DNA from: Agrobacterium pusense
GTDB taxonomy: Bacteria; Pseudomonadota; Alphaproteobacteria; Rhizobiales; Rhizobiaceae
NCBI RefSeq assembly: GCF_900102105.1
Contig: NZ_FNBB01000005.1
Coordinates: forward strand, 1 to 64,000
Length of the DNA: 64,000 nucleotides
Direction: 5' to 3'
A program made the position numbers and the translations under genes. Position 1 is the stretch's first letter, and every line of letters begins with the position of its first letter. The notes beneath the pieces were generated by a model. That model had not been told where the DNA came from, made no database searches, and saw nothing but the letters and a program-made list of their open reading frames with translations. Below, piece by piece: positions 1 to 8,340 of this stretch.

Positions 1-518
1 GCGAGCGCCATGGCGATCATGACGCGCTGGCGCTGACCACCGGAAAGCTCGTGAGGATAGCTGTCTATACGCCGCTCGGGCTCCGGAATTCCGACGAGCC
101 TCAGCAGTTCGAGAACGCGTGCGCGCGCCTCCTTTTTACTGCCACCGCGGTGGTGAATGATCGGCTCGGCAATCTGCGCACCGATCCGGTAGAGAGGATC
201 GAGCGAGGTCATCGGCTCCTGGAAGATCATGGTGACTTTCGCGCCACGGATTTTGTTAAGCTCGCCGACAGGCAGTCCAAGAAGTTCCTTTCCGCGATAT
301 TTCGCCGAGCCGCTGATGGCGCCATTGGATGCAAGCAACCCCATGATGCCCATCATCGTCTGGCTTTTGCCAGAACCGGACTCGCCAACCACAGCGAGCG
401 TTTCACCCTGTTTAACGTCAAGGTCGATGCCCTTGACGGCATGGACAGTGCCATCCGGCGTGGTGAAATCGACCTTGAGGTCGCGAACGGAAAGAATGGT
501 GTCAGTTGTCGTCTTCAT
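1..518 (-). CDS. oppD: Oligopeptide ABC transporter ATP-binding protein OppD (partial, N-terminal part)
   Basis: This is the 5' end of an OppD/DppD-type ATPase that powers peptide import at the inner membrane; the rest lies beyond the left edge. The first 172 residues start MKTTTDTILSVRD and show Walker A GESGSGKS, the Q-loop FQEPMTSLDPL and the signature LSGGQRQRV, the order expected for an ABC nucleotide-binding domain. The ATG at 518 sits one base after the oppC stop, so it is translated in the same operon. A partner OppF is expected further left. The family is certain; peptide specificity is inferred from the linked permeases and binding protein. Confidence 0.93.
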   Translation of the reverse strand, partial: MKTTTDTILSVRDLKVDFTTPDGTVHAVKGIDLDVKQGETLAVVGESGSGKSQTMMGIMGLLASNGAISGSAKYRGKELLGLPVGELNKIRGAKVTMIFQEPMTSLDPLYRIGAQIAEPIIHHRGGSKKEARARVLELLRLVGIPEPERRIDSYPHELSGGQRQRVMIAMAL

Positions 519-519
519 G

Positions 520-1650
520 TCAACGATCCTTGGGATCGAGTGCATCACGCAACCCATCGCCGACGAAATTCAGCGAAAACAGGGTCAGCACGAAAAAGAT
601 CGCCGGGAATATCAGAAGCCACGGGGCGGACTGGATATTGTTGGCACCTTCGGAAATCAGCGCTCCCCAGCTTGTCAACGGCGCCTGAACGCCGAGACCG
701 AGGAAGGATAGGAAGCTTTCCAGAAGAATGACTTTGGGCACGACGACCGTCACGAAAACGACAACGGGCCCGATCGTATTGGGGATGATATGACGGCGGA
801 TAATCTGCCAGTCGCTTAGCCCCAGAGCCTGCGCCGCACTGACAAATTCCCGTCGTTTCAAGGCGAGTGTCTGGCCACGCACGATGCGCGCCATGTCCAG
901 CCATTCCACCGCGCCGATGACGAGGAAGATCAGGATGAAGCTGCGGCCAAAAAAGACGACCAGAACCACAACCAGAAAGACGAAGGGGAGTGAATAGAGG
1001 ATTTCGACGAAGCGCATCATCACATTGTCCACGCGCCCTCCAATATAGCCCGCTGTTGCACCGTAGACCACGCCGATTCCCAAGGAAACGAGGCTCGCCA
1101 GGACACCGACCGCAATCGAAATCTGACCGCCAAGCATGACGCGCGCAAGCATGTCGCGGCCGTTGGAATCTGTACCGAAGAAAAAGTATTCGCGGTTGAC
1201 GTCGCCTTCCAGCTTCAGCGTGCGTCCGTCGTCTTCGGTCGCAGTCACCTTGGTATTTTTGAATTCATTGGCACGGTCGAAGTAGCGTGTTGCGCGCGGA
1301 TCGATTGCGCTGCTGGAGGTGATGGTCGCCGTGAAAGTCTGGCCTTCAACGGCAAATTCCTTCAGCTCGACGCGGGCCCGGCTCGCAACACCCTCCATCA
1401 CGTCCTGAAGGTTATTCACATCAGGGCGTGGCTCGAGACTGGGTGCCACCGAGACATAGGAGGAAAACACCTGATCATAGGTGTGCGCCAGGAAATGAGG
1501 CCCGACGAACGAGAACAGAGTGATAAGGAGTAACATGACGGAACCCGCCATGGCTGCCTTGTTGCGTCTGAAACGCAGGACTGCCAGCTGGAACAGGCTG
1601 CGGCTTTTGATTTGTTGCGAATGAGGGTTAGTGCCGGGGCTATCAGTCAT
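520..1650 (-). CDS. oppC: Oligopeptide ABC transporter permease OppC
   Basis: Inner-membrane permease of the oligopeptide importer (BPD_transp_1 family), 376 residues from the ATG at 1650, which has a GAGGGT ribosome site and overlaps the oppB stop by 8 bases. An in-frame ATG at 1668 is possible but less well placed. It has an N-terminal OppC_N helix and a C-terminal permease domain with the EAA-type loop near AAQALGLSDWQIIRRHI. At 376 residues it is longer than the roughly 300 of enterobacterial OppC, because about 100 residues lie between helix 1 and the GTDSNGRDML segment. That segment is presumably periplasmic and not obviously hydrophobic. Such long OppC proteins occur in alphaproteobacteria. 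Confidence 0.94.
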   Translation of the reverse strand: MTDSPGTNPHSQQIKSRSLFQLAVLRFRRNKAAMAGSVMLLLITLFSFVGPHFLAHTYDQVFSSYVSVAPSLEPRPDVNNLQDVMEGVASRARVELKEFAVEGQTFTATITSSSAIDPRATRYFDRANEFKNTKVTATEDDGRTLKLEGDVNREYFFFGTDSNGRDMLARVMLGGQISIAVGVLASLVSLGIGVVYGATAGYIGGRVDNVMMRFVEILYSLPFVFLVVVLVVFFGRSFILIFLVIGAVEWLDMARIVRGQTLALKRREFVSAAQALGLSDWQIIRRHIIPNTIGPVVVFVTVVVPKVILLESFLSFLGLGVQAPLTSWGALISEGANNIQSAPWLLIFPAIFFVLTLFSLNFVGDGLRDALDPKDR

Positions 1651-2566
1651 GTCTGACCCTCGGATCAAGAAGGCCGTAGAGAATATCGACGACTAGATTG
1701 AACAGGATGACGAAAATGGCGATGAGAACAACGGTGCCCATCACCAGCGTATAGTCACGATTGATGGCGCCGAGAACGAAGTAGCGGCCGACACCGGGAA
1801 TGGTGAAGATCGTTTCGATGACTGCCGAGCCAGTCAAAAGCGCGGCGGCGCAGGGAGCGAGATAGGAAACGACCGGCAGCATTGCCGCGCGCATGGCGTG
1901 GAAAACGACGACGCTGCGCGCGGGAAGGCCATAGGCCTTGGCCGTGCGGATGTGGTCCATTCGCAGTGCCTCGATCATGGCACCGCGCGTCAGCCGGGCA
2001 ATGACCGCAAGCTGCGGCAGCGCAAGTGCGATCATCGGAAGAATGAGGTAGCGTAGCGACCCGTCACCCCAGCTGCCTGCCGGAAGAAGCCCGAGCAGCA
2101 CGGCAAATACAAGCGTGAGAACAGGGGCCACGACGAAGTTCGGGACGGTGACGCCCACTGTCGAGATTGACATGATCGAGAAATCGAAAGCGCTGTTTTG
2201 CCTGAGTGCTGCGAGCGTGCCGGCGAGCACGCCGCCCACCAGAGCCAGCAACAGGGCATAACAACCCAGTTCGAGCGAATAGGGCAGGCCCTTGCCGATC
2301 AGCTGCGCGACGGTGTTGTCCTTATAGATGTAGCTTGGGCCAAAATCGCCAGTGACGGCATTGCCGAGATAGATGAGATACTGGCGCCATAGTGGCTCAT
2401 CCAGATGATAGGTTCTCATCAGATTTTCCATGGTCTGCGGGGGGAGGGGACGTTCGAGATTGAACGGACCACCGGGCGCAAAACGCATCAGGAAAAACGA
2501 GATCGTGACGACGATAAACAACGTCGGCACGGCGCTCGCCAAACGGCGCAGAATAAACGAGATCAT
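1643..2566 (-). CDS. oppB: Oligopeptide ABC transporter permease OppB
   Basis: First permease of the importer, 307 residues, with the typical start MISFILRRLASAVPTLF and several hydrophobic helices. A DppB/OppB-type loop (TAKAYGLPARSVVVFHAMR) contacts the ATPase. I chose the ATG at 2566 because GGAG lies about 10 bases upstream; the in-frame ATG at 2584 falls inside the intergenic stem-loop, so it is unlikely to be the main start. It ends MRFAPGG...LLDPRVRHD as is usual for the family. It lies between oppA and oppC in one minus-strand operon. Confidence 0.95.
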   Translation of the reverse strand: MISFILRRLASAVPTLFIVVTISFFLMRFAPGGPFNLERPLPPQTMENLMRTYHLDEPLWRQYLIYLGNAVTGDFGPSYIYKDNTVAQLIGKGLPYSLELGCYALLLALVGGVLAGTLAALRQNSAFDFSIMSISTVGVTVPNFVVAPVLTLVFAVLLGLLPAGSWGDGSLRYLILPMIALALPQLAVIARLTRGAMIEALRMDHIRTAKAYGLPARSVVVFHAMRAAMLPVVSYLAPCAAALLTGSAVIETIFTIPGVGRYFVLGAINRDYTLVMGTVVLIAIFVILFNLVVDILYGLLDPRVRHD

Positions 2567-2583
2567 GTTTTTGGGCTCCGGCA

Positions 2584-2610
2584 TGGCACGGTGGCGGGGC
2601 CACCGTGCCA
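2584..2610 (-). repeat. Perfect stem-loop between oppA and oppB
   Basis: An 11-base inverted repeat (TGGCACGGTGG / CCACCGTGCCA) encloses a five-base loop, immediately after the oppA stop on the transcript. There is no T-run after it, so it is more likely an mRNA-stabilising or partially terminating hairpin that raises binding-protein over permease expression than a full terminator. The structure is seen directly; the role is inferred. Confidence 0.75.
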
Positions 2611-2617
2611 GTGCTGC

Positions 2618-4213
2618 TTATTCGGAAACGCTCAGGAAGCGGCTGAGGTGTTGATTGGCAGCGTTGTCCACCCAACCCTTGACGCGGTTGGACACCAGCC
2701 AAAGATCGGCCTGTGTCAGAAGCGGCGCTACCGGCTGTTCCTTCATGAGGATCGTTTCGGCCTCGTGCAGCAGCTTGGAGCGAGCTGCCGGATCCCTTTC
2801 CTCATAGGACTTCTTCAGCAATGCATCATACTCGGCGTTGTTGAACTTCGAGTAATTGAAGGTCTTGTTGGACGAGATGGAGAGCGCAAGGAAGTTTTCC
2901 GCATCCGCATAGTCAGCGACCCAGCCAGCACGCGCCACATTGAACTTGCCGCCTTCCTGGAGGTAGCCGTAGTGCGAGGCAACGTCGAGGTTCACGAGGG
3001 AGACCTTGGCGCCAAAGGTGTTTTTCCACATGTCGGCAATGGCGGTCGCAACGCGTTCGTGGTTGGGGTTGGTATTGTAACGGATTTCGATGGATAAAGG
3101 CTTGCCACCTTCACCGTAACCGGCCTCCTTCATGAGCTTTAGAGCTTCGTCTTCGCGATCAAGCTGCGACAGGGCTGCAAAGTCGGCCGTGGCGGGCTCA
3201 CCGTAGGAATCCATGCCCGGGGGAACCATCGAATAGGCGGGAACTTGCGAGCCGCTGTAGATTTCCTTGGCGAGGAATTCGCGGTCGACAGCCATGGATA
3301 GCGCCCGGCGCACGCGGACGTCGTCATATGGCGCTTCGCGCGTATCGAAGGTGTAGTAGTAGGTCGCGAGCGTCGGTGAAACGTGCACCTGGTCGCCATA
3401 GGATTTGCGCAGACGGTCGATCTGGTCAGCTGAAAAATTGTAGGCGAGGTCCATTTCCTTCGCCTCGAAACGGCGAACGGAGGCGGCCTGGTCGTCAACC
3501 GGGTAGAAGATCACCTTGTCGATCTTGGTATTGGCAGCATCCCAGAAATTGGTGTTCTTGACCACAGTGAGGCTGTCGTTCGGAACATGAGCTTCGAGTT
3601 TGTAGGCGCCGTTCGACACCATCACGCCCGGTTTCACGAAATCCGCGCCGTTCTTTTCGTAACTCGCCTTGGAAATGGGCAGAGCCGTTTGATGGGCGAG
3701 CAGTTCAAGGAAGAACGGCGTCGGCCGCTCAAGCGTGATCTCCAGGGTCTTGTCATCCACCGCCTTGACGCCAAGCTGGTCAACAGGCGTTTCGCCCTTG
3801 TTGATCTTTTCGGCGTTCTTGATCGGGTAGAGAATATTGGCGTATTTCGCTGCGGTCTTCGGGTCTTCGACGCGCTTATAAGAGAAGACAAAATCTTCCG
3901 CCGTCACGGGTGTACCGTCCGACCACTTCGCATCGGCGCGCAGTTTGAACGTGTAAACGGTACCATCGTCAGACAGCGTCCAGCTTTCCGCCGTGCCCGG
4001 AATGATCTTGCCGGTCGCGTCATAGATGGTCAGACCTTCATAGAGATCCTTGACGATGAAGGCCTCGATGTTGATGGAGGTCTGTGCCTGATCGAGCGTC
4101 TGTGGTTCGCCGGCATTGCCGCGGTGTAGCACTGTTTCTGCAAGCGCAGAGCTCGTCCCCAAGAGAAGCGCAGCCATCACCACCGCGACCCGAGACCTAG
4201 CATTTATCGACAT
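2618..4213 (-). CDS. oppA: Periplasmic oligopeptide-binding protein OppA
   Basis: Solute-binding protein (SBP_bac_5 family) that captures peptides in the periplasm and delivers them to OppBC. It has 531 residues from the ATG at 4213, preceded by GGGGAAAG. A Sec signal peptide (MSINARSRVAVVMAALLLGTSSALA, cut after ALA) is clear. The mature part carries the family pattern of an early VLHRGNAGEPQTLDQAQ strand, IIPGTAESW and KWSDGTPVTAEDF. It is the first gene of the minus-strand operon, so the promoter should lie in 4214-4686. The true ligand cannot be read from sequence; peptides are the family default. Confidence 0.94.
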   Translation of the reverse strand: MSINARSRVAVVMAALLLGTSSALAETVLHRGNAGEPQTLDQAQTSINIEAFIVKDLYEGLTIYDATGKIIPGTAESWTLSDDGTVYTFKLRADAKWSDGTPVTAEDFVFSYKRVEDPKTAAKYANILYPIKNAEKINKGETPVDQLGVKAVDDKTLEITLERPTPFFLELLAHQTALPISKASYEKNGADFVKPGVMVSNGAYKLEAHVPNDSLTVVKNTNFWDAANTKIDKVIFYPVDDQAASVRRFEAKEMDLAYNFSADQIDRLRKSYGDQVHVSPTLATYYYTFDTREAPYDDVRVRRALSMAVDREFLAKEIYSGSQVPAYSMVPPGMDSYGEPATADFAALSQLDREDEALKLMKEAGYGEGGKPLSIEIRYNTNPNHERVATAIADMWKNTFGAKVSLVNLDVASHYGYLQEGGKFNVARAGWVADYADAENFLALSISSNKTFNYSKFNNAEYDALLKKSYEERDPAARSKLLHEAETILMKEQPVAPLLTQADLWLVSNRVKGWVDNAANQHLSRFLSVSE

Positions 4214-4686
4214 TTTTTCTTTCCCCGTGACTATTGAGCCGACAAATATGGCCAAATCGCCAGGAAGCGCAACCGAGACGAAATCATCAGGTAAAATTGC
4301 CACTGCAGAGCCAGGGGTAGGAGAAGCGGATGCAGCGCGTGCCCGAACTTACAAATACCGTCGCCCAAATCTTCTGTTATTTTGGTGCCTCATCGCGTCT
4401 GGCAACTCTGCAGTCGGGCTGAGGCGCCGGCAAGGCAAGAGGTTACCATCAGCCAGGTTGGAAGCGGACCGGCACCGGGTGTTACTCCTGCTGGATGAAA
4501 ATTCCATCGTTACAACCATGTCGATGGAGAGATTGCCAGGCGCTCCGTGACAGCGCGATCCCTCTTTCGAAACCGTTTTGTGCGGCACCGTACGAACGCG
4601 ATTTCGACCGGACTTAACCATGTTGGTTCCGGCCGCTTTAAGTTTCGTTCACGTAGTCTGGACGAAACACAGGCGGATATGAAACG
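4214..4686. other. Intergenic region between divergent oppA and the GGDEF-EAL gene
   Basis: No convincing gene in either strand. It must hold the oppA promoter (minus) and the promoter of the c-di-GMP gene (plus). I see no strong consensus -35/-10 pair, riboswitch-like fold or long repeat here; the open frames crossing it have no ribosome site and unlikely protein composition. Confidence 0.5.
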
Positions 4687-6912
4687 ATGCAAACCCTTCT
4701 GCAGTCGAAATGGTTTTGGAGATTTAGCCTGCCCGTCATGGCGTCGTTCGCCATTTGCGGGCTGCTTCTCTTGTCACTCTATTTTGCGGCGATCGCAAGC
4801 GACGGTATCGCAGTTGCAAGGCAGCGTGACGTGGTCGCCCTGACGGTATCGAAACTCAAGTCATCGATTGCTCATGATCAGGAAAGCGCCACTGTCTGGG
4901 ATGACGCCGTCACGAACTCCCTTGCCCGTAATCCAGACTGGATGCAAACCAATCTCGGCGTATGGATGAATACCTATTTCGGACACGATGCAGCAATCGT
5001 GCTGACAGCGGACCTTAATCCGATCTATCAATTTCTTGTCGATCACAATGACGCGTCCACCGCCGATGGTTTGCGGACCGCCTATCTCCCGTTAGCGACG
5101 AAGCTGAAGGAACGCCTTATCGCAGGCGATCAGGACGGAACGAGTAGCAAGGTGCTCTCCATAGGAGAAGCCGACATCGTCTACGTTGGCTCACGTCCGG
5201 CGATCGTAAGCATAAAACCGATCGTTTCCGACACGGGTGATATCGAGCAGCAACCGGGGCGAGAAAATCTGCATGTTGCGGTCCGATTTCTGGACGGAGA
5301 TCTCGCAGCAACGGTGGGTCAGGAATACCAGTTCGAAAATCTTCGATTTGCCCTTCATCAGCCAACGGACCCGCGTTTTTCTTATCTTGCGTTGCATTCA
5401 ACATCCGGACAGGTCGTTGGCTACTTCGAATGGCAGCCGTTCAGGCCCGGCCAGCAAGTCCTTGAAGCTACCATTCCCGCGATCGCATTTGCTTTTTTTG
5501 CCATATTCAGTGCAGCGAGCGTCGGCGGAAACGCCCTCTGGAGACGCTCGAACCGATTGAAGGCGAACCAGGAGCAGTTGCAGTATCAGGCGGCACACGA
5601 CATTCTAACCGGCCTTGCCAATCGATCGGAATTCAATGCGAGAGTTGCGACCGCCGCGCAAAATGCGAGGGAAGACGAGGCACACGCCGTGCTGTTCATC
5701 GATCTCGACAGGTTCAAGGAGGTGAACGATTCGCTTGGACATCCTGCAGGCGATAGATTGATATCACTTGTCGGGGCGCGGCTCACGAGCCTTTTGCCCG
5801 ACAGTCTTGTTGCGCGGATCGGTGGTGATGAATTTACCGTCCTTGTCACATCGAACGATTTGCTGCAGCCCGAGCATGTTGCAAAAGCCATTGTGGACGA
5901 CCTTCGATTGCCGTTCGAGATCGAGGAGACGCAAGTCACAATTGGTGCCAGCGTCGGAGTGGCCGTAAAGAACGGCGCCTTTGATGCAAACGAGGCGATA
6001 CGTCAGGCCGACATCGCACTGTATCACGCCAAAGCAGCTGGCAGGAATACTTACGCAATATTCGGCGAGCACATGGACGAGTTGCTTCGCAAGAGAAGGG
6101 CTATGGAAGCTGACCTGCGGAAGGCGGTCAACGGCCGCGCGGAGATAGAGATATTCTATCAGCCAGTCTTCTCAGCACGGGACGGGATGCTCTGTTCCCT
6201 CGAGGCGCTGGCCCGATGGAACCACCCCACACTTGGATACGTAAGCCCCGGAGAGTTTATTCCGCTGGCCGAAGAGTGCGGTTTGATCCACGAAATCGGA
6301 GCCATTGTGCTAGAAGACGCCTGTTCCATGCTGGCGCACTTTCCCGACATCGACATCGCGCTCAACGCCTCCTTGCTGGAACTGTGTTCGCCGGCCTATC
6401 CGCTGAACGTGATTGCTGCGCTCGAAAAATGGAAGGTTTCGGCTAACCGCCTGGAAATCGAAATAACGGAAAGCGCAGCTACCGGAGAGGACGGCCGATC
6501 GGAACGGACCATTGCGGCCCTGCGCGCAGCCGGAGTAAGATTTGCGATCGATGATTTCGGAACAGGATATTCGTCATTCTCGCGGGTTCAAAAGATTGAG
6601 GTGGATCGCATCAAGATTGACAGATCATTCATCGAGGAAATCCACCGAAGCGACAACAGGGCCCTCGTCACTGCCATGATCAATGTCGCGCGGGCCAAGG
6701 GGTTGAAGATTACGGCTGAGGGTGTTGAGACAACGGAGCAGCGCGATGCTCTGGAGAGCCTCGGTTGCCATCATCTGCAGGGCTTTCTACTCGCACGGCC
6801 CTTGTCGCCGAATGCTGCTCGCGCGCTGCTCTCGGCCCCTGATCCCCTCTCGACGCTGCCCGGTCACGCGGGTTTCTGGCCTGACCGACAGTCGTATAAC
6901 GTAAGCCGCTGA
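4687..6912 (+). CDS. CHASE4-type sensor with GGDEF and EAL domains (c-di-GMP synthase/phosphodiesterase)
   Basis: A 741-residue inner-membrane protein. Helix 1 (about 12-35) and helix 2 (about 262-282) flank a periplasmic sensor segment that resembles CHASE4 (WDDAV...NPDWMQTNLGVW). The GGDEF motif at 379-383 is intact; the RxxD inhibitory site expected just before it is not present. The EAL domain keeps EAL (506-508), the IEITES glutamate, DDFGTGYSS (622 on), IKIDRSF, AEGVET and LQGF, so both activities could be real. It lies next to a BgsA-like glucan synthase, a family activated by c-di-GMP, so local control of that synthase is a fair inference. Whether it makes or degrades c-di-GMP overall cannot be told. 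Confidence 0.93.
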   Translation: MQTLLQSKWFWRFSLPVMASFAICGLLLLSLYFAAIASDGIAVARQRDVVALTVSKLKSSIAHDQESATVWDDAVTNSLARNPDWMQTNLGVWMNTYFGHDAAIVLTADLNPIYQFLVDHNDASTADGLRTAYLPLATKLKERLIAGDQDGTSSKVLSIGEADIVYVGSRPAIVSIKPIVSDTGDIEQQPGRENLHVAVRFLDGDLAATVGQEYQFENLRFALHQPTDPRFSYLALHSTSGQVVGYFEWQPFRPGQQVLEATIPAIAFAFFAIFSAASVGGNALWRRSNRLKANQEQLQYQAAHDILTGLANRSEFNARVATAAQNAREDEAHAVLFIDLDRFKEVNDSLGHPAGDRLISLVGARLTSLLPDSLVARIGGDEFTVLVTSNDLLQPEHVAKAIVDDLRLPFEIEETQVTIGASVGVAVKNGAFDANEAIRQADIALYHAKAAGRNTYAIFGEHMDELLRKRRAMEADLRKAVNGRAEIEIFYQPVFSARDGMLCSLEALARWNHPTLGYVSPGEFIPLAEECGLIHEIGAIVLEDACSMLAHFPDIDIALNASLLELCSPAYPLNVIAALEKWKVSANRLEIEITESAATGEDGRSERTIAALRAAGVRFAIDDFGTGYSSFSRVQKIEVDRIKIDRSFIEEIHRSDNRALVTAMINVARAKGLKITAEGVETTEQRDALESLGCHHLQGFLLARPLSPNAARALLSAPDPLSTLPGHAGFWPDRQSYNVSR

Positions 6913-7220
6913 TCAACCGTCGCAATTCGCGGCGGGCGGAGCCAGGTAACTCTGCTCCCCCGCTTGTTCCTCGCCCTGTTATCGCAAAACACGACCTGCT
7001 TCTGGCGCAATGCGTCGATCTCCTCAACACCAATGGGATGCAAGCCTTCCAGGCTCGTCACATTGGCTCCGTGCAGGAACGAGGTCGGTCGCGATGCCTG
7101 GCAGATCCGAATTCGCGACCTCACGCCAAAAAAACGACCCCTGATAATCGGCAGATTGCTCGCCCGCCGGCCGTTATCTAGTTTCGGTCGAGGTTGACAC
7201 GACAAAACGCGCGGGTGTCC
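6913..7220. other. Intergenic region, no supported gene
   Basis: About 308 bases between two plus-strand genes. An open frame crosses it on the minus strand, but it has no ribosome site and overlaps both neighbours. I see no terminator or repeat. It may hold the promoter of the Cache-HAMP gene. Confidence 0.4.
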
Positions 7221-8327
7221 ATGTCCAATGAACCAAAAAGTCGCCTGCCATCGTTGAGTGCGGTCACGGCGGGCTTCATGTTTGCCTGTATCCTCGTCGG
7301 TGCCGCGATTGTGTTCAAGGTGATTGACGATCGAATGCTCAGTTTCCAGGAGGCAAGTCTGCGTACTGCCGTGGAAACCAGGGTACGGGGCGTTCAAACA
7401 GCCTTCGCCGCTTCCCTTTATCGAGAATGGACAAACCTCGAAACGCTGGGAAGGTCGCTTGCGGTGAGCCAGCCTGAAGAGATCCAGGACGATCTTTCAA
7501 CGCTCGTGGGAAGCGGACGGGTTGTGTCGTGGGCAGGTTATGCCGGAAATGACGGCAAAGTCCGTGTCGCGTCAAACGGTCTGTTGGTCGGCGCCGACGT
7601 GTCATCCCGTCCGTGGTTTCAGAGGGGGCTTCAGGGCAACTTCGCCGGGGATGCGCACGAAGCGGTTCTTCTTGCGGCTAAACTTCCTGCTCCCGAAAGT
7701 GGGGAGCCGTTACGGTTCCTCGACCTGGCAGCCCCTGTAACCGGTGTTGGTCAGTCAGTAACAGGAGTTCTTGGGCTTCATCTCAATCTGGAGTGGGCAA
7801 AAGCCTACATTCGTGAGCTGAGTGATGCCCTGGACGTCGACGTCCTCATAGTCAATCCCGAGGGCAGGGCTGTTATATCGTCCACGAACGAGAGCCCTTC
7901 AAACCTGGATCTGCCAAGCTTTCGAAGAGCAAGGACAGGTGCCACCGGCGTGAGCCTCGAGTTATGGCCTGATGGCAAGAATTACTTCGTAGCCACGCTT
8001 CCCGAGGCCAGCTACCAAAGCCTACCGAGGTTCGGGTGGTCCATTGTCGCGAGGATCGATGCGAACGCATTCAGCAATGCGGCCAGTAGCTTCTCCAGCG
8101 GTCTTTTTATTAGTTTGTCTCTTCTGACCCTGCTCCTTCTGCTCCTCATGTCATTGTTCATTGTCTCGTTTATCCGGCCGTTCCATCACCTCGCCGTCAA
8201 TGCCAAAGCCGTTGCGGATGGACAGAACGTATATCCCTACGAGAGCAGGAGAACTTCCGAACTAGCTACAATCGGCTCGGCAATTTCTCGCTTGCAGGCA
8301 AGTGCAGACCGGCAGGACGGCGGTTAA
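7221..8327 (+). CDS. Membrane sensor with periplasmic dCache-like domain and HAMP, no output domain
   Basis: A 368-residue protein from the ATG at 7221; in-frame TTG 7194 and GTG 7215 are alternatives, and no start has a strong ribosome site. It has an N-terminal helix (about 13-33), a roughly 255-residue periplasmic double-Cache-like sensor (SWAGYAGNDGKVRVAS, SRPWFQRGLQG, and later DALDVDVLIVNPEGRAV), a second helix (about 293-318) and a short HAMP region. The protein stops about 10 residues after HAMP, only 13 bases before the convergent synthase gene ends, so no kinase, GGDEF or methyl-accepting domain fits. It may act through the adjacent GGDEF-EAL protein or the synthase. Function is inferred only from domains and position. 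Confidence 0.8.
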   Translation: MSNEPKSRLPSLSAVTAGFMFACILVGAAIVFKVIDDRMLSFQEASLRTAVETRVRGVQTAFAASLYREWTNLETLGRSLAVSQPEEIQDDLSTLVGSGRVVSWAGYAGNDGKVRVASNGLLVGADVSSRPWFQRGLQGNFAGDAHEAVLLAAKLPAPESGEPLRFLDLAAPVTGVGQSVTGVLGLHLNLEWAKAYIRELSDALDVDVLIVNPEGRAVISSTNESPSNLDLPSFRRARTGATGVSLELWPDGKNYFVATLPEASYQSLPRFGWSIVARIDANAFSNAASSFSSGLFISLSLLTLLLLLLMSLFIVSFIRPFHHLAVNAKAVADGQNVYPYESRRTSELATIGSAISRLQASADRQDGG

Positions 8328-8340
8328 GTAAGCTAGACCA

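Noticed and set aside
6864-7397. A minus-strand frame across the gap at 6913-7220
   Set aside because: It overlaps both plus-strand neighbours, has no ribosome site and the part in the gap matches no family that I recognise. A gene remnant cannot be excluded.
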